Positions 1 through 7,856 of a stretch of DNA of 12,000 bases are shown here, in pieces. The translations under genes and the position numbers were made by a program. How positions within the stretch are numbered: the stretch's first letter is position 1; each line of letters starts with the position of its first letter. The stretch is from Owenia fusiformis. Its lineage: Eukaryota > Annelida > Polychaeta > Sabellida > Oweniidae. Where the stretch lies: assembly GCA_903813345.2 (NCBI GenBank), contig CAIIXF020000445.1, positions 1 through 12,000 on the forward strand, written 5' to 3'. Under the pieces are notes generated by a model. That model ran no database searches, was not told the DNA's origin, and was given only the letters and a program-made list of their open reading frames with translations.

Positions 1-1029
1 AATTGTTATTAGTTTTAGATAAAAGCTAACATTAACATTGTTATTAAAATGACAAAAATTAAAAAGCAAGTCTGAACGAATATTATTATAACCCTTCCCA
101 CGGCACTAGTAATTTATAAAAATATTAATACTTACTCGCTTCGCTCTTCTTCCCGACAGATCTCGTCAATGTGATATAGTTTCTAAAAGTATCTTCTCTC
201 TGACTAAATAGGAACTTCAATAACACAGTCAAGAAAAATGAATGAAGGCAGTTCTGAACATTAAACGCTTCATCTCGACAAATTGATCAATTATTAAGAT
301 TACCTGGGATCACGTAATGTCCCGCGTGTCCTCTCACCCCAGCCGTAAAATTACACGATGGTTATGTGTTTACAGTTAAAATACCGTTAAAGGAGTGAAA
401 AACTCGCAAAAAAATAAACACACATGAAGTGCAAACTCTATATTGTTTAAAAACTGAGAAAATCCAAGTAGTTCCTTCACACTTTAGAGAAAAGTCTCGA
501 TTAAGCGTAAAAATAATGAATGGTGAAGTAACAGTGCGCATCTCTATCTAGGCAGTTTAATTGTAGAGATTGGGACAAACACGGAAAGACCCTTCAATTA
601 AGCTCTAAATGACACGCGGCAATAATTTGCCAATCATTGGTAATTATGATCTGTCCGTAAATGATGGAGGTATTGTCGACATTGACGTGTTATTTTACGG
701 GAAATCGATGATGTCACAGAACTCTAACAACAAATGATTTGATAAGTTAGAATAAAGGAGTTTCTAAATAGCTTTGAAATCTCGTTAATTCTCGTTTTTA
801 TGCACTTCTTTCTTTCTTTTTAATAGCATATTTGAATACAGTGAAAAGATTTCTCCAATTATGACTTTGATTAACAGTTATGTCACTTTAATCACTTCCC
901 ATTACTTTAAAAAACTTGGGCCAGATATCCATTGATGCATCATTGATGCATCATTGCTATTGCAAGCTTATAACATGAAAGTCAATGGCAATCTTGCCAA
1001 GCAAAATGAAGAATGACAAGGGTGGCATC
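1..1029. other. AT-rich non-coding stretch, no gene seen
   Basis: I see no reading frame with recognisable protein similarity, no RNA gene and no transposon end on either strand. The sequence is AT-rich with frequent stops in all frames, as expected of intergenic or intronic invertebrate DNA. The only local structure noted is an 11-bp tandem repeat near 930. Confidence 0.6.
930..956. repeat. Short tandem repeat, 11-bp unit x 2.4
   Basis: The unit CATTGATGCAT occurs twice back to back (930-940, 941-951) and a third partial copy follows (952-956). Each unit carries the self-complementary core ATGCAT. This is a minor microsatellite-like structure. Confidence 0.8.
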
Positions 1030-1108
1030 TACAGGGTGTCCAAAAAACAGGACCGTAAGAAAGTTGAATAACTAGGTCAATTTTGCATATTTTGCCTTGA
1101 AATTTCAG

Positions 1109-1257
1109 AATTATTTAGTTCATACAATGTGAATTTTGTTGTGAAAGTTTGATAATAATCCACCAATTGAGTCAAACACTACAGCTCCTTACAAAACATG
1201 CCTCAAATGTGCACCTCTCATCTCTATGCACAATTCAATCCGGTGAACAAAGTTGTT
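1109..1257 (+). repeat. Left arm of transposon inverted repeat
   Basis: This arm is the reverse complement of 1799-1948, at roughly 75% identity by eye with small gaps. Matching blocks include AATTATTTAGTTCAT, AATGTGAATTTTGTT, TTACAAAACATG, CTCTATGCACA and GTGAACAAAGTTGTT. It includes the minus-strand transposase C-terminus at 1189-1300. Confidence 0.85.
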
Positions 1258-1300
1258 GATGATCTTCCTACACACACGTCTTTCTGAATGGACAAGTTTT
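1189..1300 (-). pseudogene. Inverted transposase C-terminal fragment
   Basis: On the minus strand, with its stop codon at 1191-1189, this reads ...RVCRKIINNFVHRIELCIE followed by MRGAHLRHVL and stop. It is the C-terminal tail of the same transposase family encoded on the + strand at 1799-1876, where NNFVHRIRLCIERR and AHFEHVL precede the stop. In the family this tail is normally H-F/L-E-H-V/I-L before the stop. Only the last 35 or so residues survive. No catalytic motif is present on this strand. It is a fragment from a second element copy or from an inverted duplication, and it is certainly not functional. Confidence 0.75.
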
Positions 1301-1304
1301 TTCC

Positions 1305-1890
1305 AAGAACAATTGCTACTGGGGCTTACATCCTCCTGATGAAGTGTTACAGCATCCATTGCATTCTGAACAATGCACTGCCTGGGTGACGATGAGGAAA
1401 CATGGAATCATCAGTCCCTTTTGGTTCGAAGATGACTTGGGACGTACTATCACCATGAACAAGGACCAGTAAGTTCTCACCAGAGTTTGGAGGTCACTAA
1501 GCACCAGAAGGGACATCTAAGGAGATAATTAAGCAGTGGTTTCAACAACCCAATACCACCCCAACACTGTAAATGATATTCTGAAATGGTTTAAGCAATG
1601 CTTTGGTGGTCAGCTCATCAGTTGCAGAACTCAAACCATATGGGCACCTCATTCGCCTGATCTAAATCCCCCAAATTTTTTATCTTTGAGGATATCTTAA
1701 AGCCAATATGTATACTGACAGGCCCCTAACAATCTTAAGAGGGCAATAACTACCCCAATATTTACCATCCACATTAATGTGTATAGGTTAGGGTCATTAA
1801 CAACTTTGTTCACAGGATTCGTCTGTGCATAGAGAGGAGAAGTGCCCACTTTGAGCATGTTTTGTAATGGACTATAGTTTTTGACATAAT
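1305..1890 (+). pseudogene. Mariner-type (DDE/D) transposase pseudogene, C-terminal half
   Basis: The + strand frame starting near 1305 reads NCYWGLHPPDEVLQHPLHSE, then ...GIISPFWFEDDLGRTITMNKDQ, then a TAA at 1467. Further on it reads WFQQ, NDILKWFKQCFGGQLISCRT, WAPHSPDLNPPNF, KANMYTDRP, and ends NNFVHRIRLCIERR...AHFEHVL-stop at about 1876. This order is that of the catalytic core and tail of IS630/Tc1/mariner transposases that cut and paste DNA at TA sites. The DNA-binding N-terminus and the first catalytic Asp are absent. The second Asp (normally WFQQDGA) reads WFQQPN in the alternative frame. The third position (normally PPDF) is PPNF. At least three in-frame stops and several local frameshifts confirm a dead copy. 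The exact family subgroup is not assigned. Confidence 0.85.
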
Positions 1891-1948
1891 GAACAGATTA
1901 TCATCAAACTTTCAGAACAAAATTCACATTGAATGAATTAAATAATTC
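1799..1948 (-). repeat. Right arm of transposon inverted repeat
   Basis: This arm is the reverse complement of 1109-1257. It holds the end of the transposase frame and its 3' untranslated tail. Compared with the left side, the outermost 60 or so bases (the GGACACCCTG terminus) are missing or too diverged to recognise. Confidence 0.8.
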
Positions 1949-1989
1949 TACTATGTCAGCTTTATTCAGCTATTAAGAAACTATACATT

Positions 1990-2578
1990 TGTCTAAAGAT
2001 CGAGTTAAGATAAGTTTAGTTTTAGCATTGGGGGTATTTGTAGAATCATGTATACCTTCTCATAGGAAAAGTGATTTGAGAACATTTCATTTTTGTCCTA
2101 CAATTTGTACAAACAAGTATCAGGCTTTATTTCACATTTGGTAATTTATATAAATTCATGTTTGCACAAAAATATGTATATGCTTAAATTAAGATGATTC
2201 CCAACAGTTCTTTTGGACAATGCAAGGCTGCGCAGCGAATGGGTGGAGATGGGCGATATCCATGAGTGGATAAAAATGTAGCCCGAGAAAATCATAGGAT
2301 AACCGATTAATCCTATGGTTTTATTTACCTTTATTTCTAATGTTAAAAACTCAAAACAAAAACTCAAACAATTTAACATCAAATCTTGTTTTTTTCACTG
2401 TGTTGGCGTTTTCTGAGTGTCACGAAGATCTTTTGGATCTCTGTTTAGAAACCTGGGAGTTGGTCTGTCAATTTCACTAGAATATCGTTGATATCATTAC
2501 TACTTCATTTCCTCCGAATCGATTGCTTTTGGTGAGAATTATTTCGATCCAAACTCGCCGCCATGGTTTATTTATTCT
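1990..2578. other. No recognised gene; hairpin and isolated Kozak ATG
   Basis: No protein family is recognisable here. A small perfect hairpin lies at 2293-2317 (CATAGGAT, 9-nt loop, ATCCTATG). The stretch 2400-2560 is slightly richer in GC, and an ATG in near-ideal vertebrate-type Kozak context (GCCGCCATGG) sits at 2563, 16 bp before the left arm of the large inverted repeat. The reading frame from this ATG runs straight into repeat sequence. I do not call a gene. Confidence 0.5.
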
Positions 2579-3317
2579 TAGGCAAAGCAAATGGGCTCAT
2601 AAAAGGCCCAAACATCCCAAAAATTGCAACAGTTTTTAAATTAGTCTTATATTATGTATTAATATCAGTTGAAAAACATATCAAAAATATAGAAAAATGT
2701 ATGCAGTGGACAAATATGAAATTTCACTTCCTAGGTACCCCCTACAACCCTACCCCAAAATTGAGTATTGGTAGGAAACAATTTTTTCTTCCCAAATGGA
2801 ATACTTTAGTCAAGTATTCAAGCTTTATTATGATAGATCACATATTCACAAATAATTAAAATATTATTTTAATTAATTTTGAGACCAGTAATTGGTCATT
2901 TGACCCCAAAGTATAACAAAATAGGCCACAAAACAGGCATGTTATCACATATCTATTTAGATATTTTAGGATCAGTTTGTCAGAAAAGCATGAAAAAAAT
3001 CATGGTGTTACATATTCATATGAACTTCATATTTGGCGAGTGTCAGAATTCTAAGGTGTACACTTAGGAAGAAAAGAATTATTTCATTTTCATAGTTTCG
3101 CCCCGCCCACTATAGGGGAGACTATAGTTTTGATTATTAACTCCCACAATGCATCACATTTGTATTAGAGTTGACATCTAAATCATTTATATAGGCTTGT
3201 CATCATCTAAAATACAAGTTTTGTGAAGGTTTATACCTTATTAGTATGAAAAATAGGAATTATTAGTTGCACCAGGTGAAATGTTAAGGTGACCTCACTT
3301 TTATTTGATGAATAATT
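2579..3317 (+). repeat. Left arm of long inverted repeat (~740 bp)
   Basis: The best-conserved part is the outer 150-200 bp (2618-2760), about 90% identical by eye to the reverse complement of 6800-6965. It includes AACATCCCAAAAATTGCAAC, GTTGAAAAACATATCAAAAA and TGCAGTGGACAAATATGAAA. Similarity continues, weaker and gapped, through AAAATAGGCC (about 2920), GCATGAAAAA (about 2988), a CACCC/GGGG block (about 3105) and CCAGGTGAAAT (about 3271-3281), then fades near 3317. Open frames of 98 and 62 codons lie inside this arm (2563-2859, 2879-3067). They show no family resemblance and their frame is not kept in the other arm, so I do not call them genes. Confidence 0.85.
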
Positions 3318-3624
3318 ACATATCACCACTCTGATATTAGGGTATTTGATAACTGCTCTATACTAGGCTTATCTAAATAATGTAAGTTGTAGTTTTTGTG
3401 GAATTTAATATTGTTTAAATTATTAATTACAATCCGCAATTACAAAATTTGCATATATTTACATAAGAGTACATTACTATGGAACTATCAATTGGATGTA
3501 TAATGCTGTAGAAACGAATTTATGGTTATTAAACGGAATTTAAACTGACAGAGAACATTAAAATCTCAGATATTTGGGGAGTCTTTCATTAATATATAAT
3601 TTCAGTGCATAGGAATGATGGTAA
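3318..3624. other. AT-rich spacer between left arm and pseudogene
   Basis: No similarity to the opposite side of the element and no N-terminal portion of the downstream protein family was found in any + strand frame. An acceptor-like TTTCAG at 3601-3606 lies just before the first recognisable protein similarity. The pseudogene may therefore begin as a 3' exon, but this is only suggestive. Confidence 0.45.
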
Positions 3625-4904
3625 TTCTGTCTGTCAGGTTGGAAAACATTGAGTGTACATGTGCTGCATTCAGAATCAGATGCAGATATTGTGATTGTGA
3701 AAACTGCAATCCAAAGTGTCCAAACCTCAAATACAGTACTCATACAGATCTCCTTGTGCTTCTCATTTATCATGCACAAAACACCAACTTCAACATTTTC
3801 TTCAAACCTGAACCAAAAGCAGCAACCCAAGAAACAAAATGTTGGAATATAAATGAAATAAGATTGTCTTTGGGAAAAGTGGTCTGTGACAATATTTTGT
3901 TTCTTTTCTGGGGTGTGACATTGCATTCAGGTAATATATGGCATAGACAAGAGGCTATCATTGAGGCAGATAAAAAAGAGTGAGTTCTTGAGAAAACAAG
4001 CGGCTGTTTTTAAATTACCAAAAGCACTGGTGATCCGCTCAATTACGCTTGTCGTTTCGGTAACAAAATGTCTAAACGTCGAACGTACGATATTTCTTTT
4101 TTCCTTTTTTTTCACGCGTTGTAGGCAGAATCCCCACGATGTTTTTTTCTCACAGAATTGTTGATTTAATTCCTTACTTAAGTTAAATAAACGGTTTGGG
4201 TTAAAAATGCAGATCTTAATTGTTTATCGAAATACCGTTTATGTAACTTAAGTGAGGAATTAAATCGAAGATTCTGTTGTCTTCTGAACTATTTGTTCGC
4301 AAATGTGTACATTTTTTAAACATATAATACTGATACATGTTTGTGATAACAATGTTGTGGGAATTCTGCCTACAATGTACAAATAAAGAAAAAAGAAAAA
4401 TCAAACCTTCGATGTTCCGACATTTTGTTACAACGTAAACAAGTAGAAAACCAGTGAAATGCAAGCAACTCTGTCATTGCAGAGGAACATGCTCTTTTGT
4501 CAATTTATGGTGGAAAAATGGTGAAACTCTAAATTATCTTAGGCTTCTAAAATTCTATTAAAAGAGAGCAGCAAGATCTGAATTATTGCAGCCCCGTGTT
4601 CTTCCTCCATTTTCTGATGCTGCGGAATACCACAGTTACAGAGTGTACCATCAGATCCAGGAGTGGGAGGGAAATAAACTGCCTCCATTATAATTGGGCG
4701 CGGAAATAAGCAACGGAACTATGTTCCAATTGCCTAAATGCAGCTCCCCTTTCTCAGAGATCATCCATTGTGTGTGTAAGGCAGATTGTATTTCTATGAG
4801 ATGTTCTTGTAGAAAAATGAAATAACTGTTCTTTGACATGTAAGGTATGCAAAGGCATTTGTGCAAATACCTCCATTACTGATCATGAGAATAATGATGA
4901 CTAA
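3625..4904 (+). pseudogene. Cys-rich DAD/TDLLVLL-family protein, C-terminal half, frameshifted and split by an insertion
   Basis: Reading across frames in order gives VHVLHSESDADIVIVKTAIQ (from about 3652), THTDLLVLLIYHA (about 3739), WNINEIRLSLGKVVCDNILF (about 3843-3902), GCD (3911-3919), YGIDKRLSLRQIKKSEFLRK plus QAAVFKLPKA (3937-4026), and a break of 432 bp. It continues SNSVIAEEHALLSIYGGK, TLNYLRLL, LPPFSDAAEYHSYRVYHQIQ plus EWEG, then a Cys-rich tail HCVCKADCISMRCSCRK and CSLTCKVCKGICANT, with stop at 4902-4904. I know this order (DAD..IVKTA, DTDLLVLL, HA..GCDTTS, YGGK, LPPT.AA..H..RVY.Q...W, Cys cluster) from abundant uncharacterised proteins of cnidarian, mollusc and arthropod genomes. 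No accepted function is known to me. The spaced acidic residues faintly recall FEN1/PIN-like nucleases and the tail looks zinc-binding, but both are inference. At least four frame changes and in-frame stops (for example 4691-4693) show it is dead. The N-terminal half is missing. Confidence 0.8.
4025..4456. mobile_element. 432-bp palindromic (foldback/MITE-type) element inside the pseudogene
   Basis: The two halves are inverted copies: about 4025-4212 against about 4226-4456. The ends read CACTGGT and ACCAGTG. Shared blocks, given in left-arm orientation, include GTAACAAAATGTC, TTGTAGGCAGAAT, GATTTAATTCC, ACTTAAGTTA and ATAAACGG. The right half has about 60 extra bases (about 4275-4340). AAAAGCA (4020-4026) on the left and AAATGCA (4457-4463) on the right look like a target duplication with one mismatch. 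They overlap the CA of the terminal motif, so the exact edge is ambiguous by 2 bp. Removing the element and one flank copy rejoins the pseudogene in frame across KLPKA and SNSVIAEEHA, which supports insertion into a formerly continuous coding sequence. The superfamily is not assigned. Confidence 0.8.
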
Positions 4905-4912
4905 ATAATGAA

Positions 4913-5166
4913 CACTGGCAGATCTGGGGCCCTCCCACCCCCTTGGGCAGGCCCAAAAAAGGCCTTAACGCCCAGAAAAGTGGGACTCTTTGGTCATAAA
5001 TGGGCCTTTTAAAGCCTTATTTTTTTAATTGAAGAAAATGGGTCTCAATATTTCAAAATTTGGGCCCACTTCAGGGTTTTAGGGGCCCAAAATGTTTTCC
5101 GCGGAAGTTTTTTTCTCAGACCTGACATTTGCCCCCCCCCCTTGTTGGTTCCCATATCCGCCCCTG
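4913..5166. mobile_element. 254-bp hAT-like MITE
   Basis: The left end CACTGGCAGATCTGGGG and the reverse complement of the right end (CAGGGGCGGATATGGG) agree over most of 16 positions. CAGGGGCGGAT-type ends with internal G/C runs are common in non-autonomous hAT-like repeats of invertebrates. The direct repeat ATGAA lies immediately outside each end (4908-4912 and 5167-5171). hAT elements usually make 8-bp duplications, so either three positions have decayed or the superfamily is different. The interior has GGGCCC-rich segments and a C10 run near 5131, with no coding potential. It lies only 8 bp after the pseudogene stop codon. Confidence 0.7.
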
Positions 5167-5171
5167 ATGAA

Positions 5172-5539
5172 GGCTGGTGATAGACAAGGTTGTAACTGAT
5201 TGTTGTTACAACATAATAGTATTAAGCTTATTTAATCAGCATTCTTTTTTGCTCTCTATAAGTAAGACACATATATGAAGGTTAAGATTACAAAATTAAG
5301 GCAGCATTTTTGATAATGAACATAACATAATCGAACCAGGCCCTGTATAAAGACCAGGGATTTACTTTGCGTCACACTAGTTAACTCAGGAGGATTTATT
5401 AATGTAGAAACCTTTTCCTAATTTTTTATTGAATTTCATCTTGAAATCGAACATTCTTCAATTGAACTTCTTCATTTCATTTCTCAATATCACTGTGTGG
5501 TTAAGAACACCTTAGTCAAAAGTAACAATTTTTCCTTAA
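5172..5539. other. AT-rich interval, no gene seen
   Basis: This interval lies between two MITEs inside the large inverted repeat and shows no protein similarity. A short inverted repeat GTTGTAAC...GTTACAAC at about 5190-5212 is the only structure noticed. Confidence 0.5.
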
Positions 5540-5541
5540 TA

Positions 5542-6156
5542 CAGGGCGAGCCAAAAAGGTAATCCAAACAAATCTTAATAATCCAGTCCAATCATCCTGC
5601 ATGGATTTAGTGTCATATTTGGCAGAATTGAGTCTTGGTCAATGTATTATCAATCTACCCAGTCTCAGTGGTCTCTAGTGGTCATGATTGTATGGCCATT
5701 TTATACCATGCCATGAAATATGGGTGTCATGCCTGGAGGCCAACTTGAACGTATCGTGCGTTGTTGTTCAAATCAGGAGCATAAAAATCATGTGTTATGA
5801 CTCTCATCTTCATTCTTATCTCTTGTTTTAATGGTTCAAGTGTTGTTAGTATCGAAAAAAGGTCCACAGATAAAAAAAAACTGGTGGTATTGATGTCCAG
5901 TCAGTTAGGTACATTTCGATATTTTGAGCACATTTTGTAAATGGCCATAAAATCGTGACTATTAAGGATAGATCAATGACACTTAGTAGAATGAAAGAAC
6001 ATTGAACAAGGTAATTGTGCCAAATATGATGTCAAACCCATGCTGAATGACTGGGTTATTAACATTTAGTTGGGTTACCTTTTTTGGCTCATATTAATAA
6101 ACTGATTATTAACATTTGGTTGGGTTACCTTTTTTGGCTCATATTAATAAACTGAT
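5542..6156. mobile_element. Mariner-type MITE with ~190-bp terminal inverted repeats
   Basis: The left end is TA followed by CAGGGCGAGCCAAAAAGG. The reverse complement of the first 190 bp or so matches about 5925-6090, with blocks such as GACTGGRTTATTAA, GGGTTACCTTTTTTGGCTC, TGCCAAATATGA, CCCATGC and AAATGGCCATA. TA at the left edge and the CAGGG(C/T)G terminal motif resemble the mariner-type element at 1032. No transposase frame is present in the 190-bp or so centre. The right terminal GCCCTG is missing: after GGCTC the sequence becomes ATATTAATAAACTG. The last 50 bp are duplicated in tandem, so the true right edge is near 6090 or 6140. Confidence 0.8.
6055..6156. repeat. 50-bp tandem duplication at the MITE right end
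   Basis: Two copies with a 50-bp period (6055-6104 and 6105-6154) differ at only a few positions, such as AACATTTAGT against AACATTTGGT. The near identity implies a duplication much younger than the divergence between the MITE arms. Confidence 0.95.
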
Positions 6157-6249
6157 GTCAGGACATTTTTTGACCACTTATTGTAACAAATCGTTCTCTG
6201 TTTTACCAGAAAAGGTATATTATATATCAAATTGAATTTAAAAGGAAAA

Positions 6250-6978
6250 AACATTTGATAATTTAACAGTTATCAACTAAAAGTAGGGCTTCCCCTATAT
6301 TTCACCTGGCATTTGCTGTTTTTCTACTTTTTTTTACATAATCCTTTCCTGAAAACCTCAAAAAACTGTTTTCAGGACAAAATAAGCCTTTACAAATAAT
6401 TTAGTTTTGCTATTGAGTTCAAATATGACATATCTTGGAAGTAATTAAACAAAAGTAAGGTCACCCCAAAAGTGGGTGTGGTAAAATATTGAAATTTCAA
6501 ATATTATTTTCACGCTCAATATTCACTTAATGACCCTGATACTTATTAAAGACAATGTTCAGGTGTACAATACCCTCCTTGATATTTTTCATGCAATTCT
6601 GATGAATTGATACAGAAATAAATACATTGTTATATTAAATTCGGGCTATTTGATGGCCTATTTTCAGATATTTGGCGCTAGAAATGCCAATTATTGCACT
6701 CAAATAGTTGGTTAACAATTTTTAGTTGCTCTAATGTCAGTAAACTATCATAATATTACTCGTTTAGTTGACAAGAGTATTCCATTTTGAAATGAAAAAA
6801 TATTTACAATCCCATACTCAAATTTGGAGGGGGGTACCTGGAATGTGACATTTCATATTTGTCCACTGCATATATTTTTCTATATTTTTGATATGTTTTT
6901 CAACTGGTATCAATATACAATATAAGCCTAATTTAAAAACTGTTGCAATTTTTGGGATGTTAAACTTCCATTTGCCTA
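6250..6978 (-). repeat. Right arm of long inverted repeat (~730 bp)
   Basis: This arm is the reverse complement of 2579-3317. The outer end ends GCCTA at 6974-6978. Relative to the left arm, the outermost part lacks a short GC-containing insertion (GCTCATAAAAGGCCC, at about 2595-2610 of the left arm). Inner matching blocks include the CCAGGTGAAAT complement near 6300 and the CACACCCAC/GGGGTGACC block near 6465. Confidence 0.85.
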
Positions 6979-7403
6979 GCCTATCTTGTCCTTGACAATA
7001 TTACTACGCGTGTTCTAAGAAAAGCCTGCGCATAAAATCAAAACAAAATCAATAAAACAACATTTAATTCACATTGTATGAAGAATTTACTCAAACTAAG
7101 CACGTTTTATACAAAGTGATTACATGAAAACAGCTAAATCATCTTATTAAGCCCGATAATACTTTGAACTATATTCTGTCAGTTCAATTAGGCAAGGCTG
7201 TTATTTGTCAAACCATTTAGGCGCGGTAAATTCAAAATCTATGAAAAAATAGGAACCGTCGGATACGATTAGATATCACGTCATATGGATCGGATACGAT
7301 TTTAGTGTCGTATACCAAAATTATCTTGTGTTGTTATCCCCATATATATTTAGTATCCATGGGATAAATTATGCTATTTTCCAGAATGGAACGATAACCT
7401 CAG

Positions 7404-7421
7404 TCAGGTGCGTAGCTAGGA
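7404..7421 (+). other. Possible hAT-like MITE end, unpaired
   Basis: CAGGTGCGTAGCTAGGAT resembles the CAGGGGCGTAGC(C/T)AGGAT terminus of common non-autonomous repeats in invertebrates. No convincing inverted partner was found within 500 bp downstream, although a degenerate G/C-run segment at 7640-7690 is the sort of sequence such elements carry. It is likely a truncated copy. Confidence 0.35.
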
Positions 7422-7856
7422 TCCAAAAATGTGTCTGTTTTAAACTTCTTCCTTATCGCTTGAGCCGTCTGAAATGTTGCACATCTGATCAATGTCAGAA
7501 GAGAAGACTTACAGTAACACTGTCTACATACCCATACATCGATGAACATTGTAGTATATGTGATCATTGATAGCTTATCATTGATGTGAGTTTTTTCTGC
7601 TGAGATGAGTGCTGAGATAGATAGTCGCCTCCGAAGTCCAGGGCAGCCGATACCCCCTATTAAGGGGGCGAAAGGGTGGGGGCGGGTAAGCGTCCGACTT
7701 CCTCAAGATGCGAAGCTAAGACTACTGTGTAAACCAAACTACTACAGGACAGGTGGTATAGCATTAAGATAAGTTATTGTCCTGGCCTAATTGGATCTGT
7801 CAACGGAGTTATAATTGGGCTGGTAGGACAGACACCGTTCTCTGTGATATAAACCA

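Larger units (their letters stand above)
1032..1980 (+). mobile_element. Rearranged IS630/Tc1/mariner transposon remnant
   Basis: The left edge reads TA followed by CAGGGTGTCC and an A-run, a terminus common in mariner-type elements, which duplicate TA on insertion. Long diverged inverted arms occupy about 1109-1257 and 1799-1948. The interior is a + strand transposase remnant (about 1305-1890). The left arm is not an ordinary terminal repeat: read on the minus strand it encodes a second copy of the transposase C-terminus followed by its 3' end. The structure is therefore two inverted pieces of the same element joined, or an inverted duplication. The right terminus is decayed: no matching GGACACCCTG end is seen near 1980, so that boundary is approximate. 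Confidence 0.75.
2579..6978. mobile_element. Candidate 4.4-kb DNA transposon with ~735-bp inverted arms and a Cys-rich protein pseudogene
   Basis: Two diverged inverted arms (2579-3317 and 6250-6978) enclose a pseudogene of a multi-copy invertebrate protein family (3625-4904). Both outer ends read TAGGCAAA going inward, so each boundary coincides with a TA. TA is self-complementary, so a TA target duplication is possible but not proven. Subtracting three nested insertions (4025-4456, 4913-5166, about 5542-6156) leaves roughly 3.1 kb. The arms are too diverged for a recent insertion. No classical transposase is seen between them, so either the Cys-rich protein was the element's own product, the element was non-autonomous and captured it, or the arms are two independent copies of a repeat in opposite orientation. 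The single-element reading is inference. Confidence 0.45.

Noticed and set aside
2563-2859. 98-codon + strand open frame starting in strong Kozak context
   Set aside because: All but the first few codons lie in the left arm of the inverted repeat. The matching right arm does not keep the frame and the product resembles nothing known.
3558-3961. Minus-strand open frames over the Cys-rich pseudogene
   Set aside because: They are complements of the + strand pseudogene, whose ordered family motifs are on the + strand only.
4216-4464. Shared peptide pattern VTKC.N.E...FLFS..CRQN.H in both halves of the palindrome
   Set aside because: It appears in both arms because they are inverted copies at the DNA level. 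The frame is not preserved through either arm and no family matches.
7328-7570. 80-codon + strand open frame with many Cys
   Set aside because: Cys are scattered without a recognisable finger spacing, the frame crosses a transposon-end-like motif at 7404, and no family is recognised.
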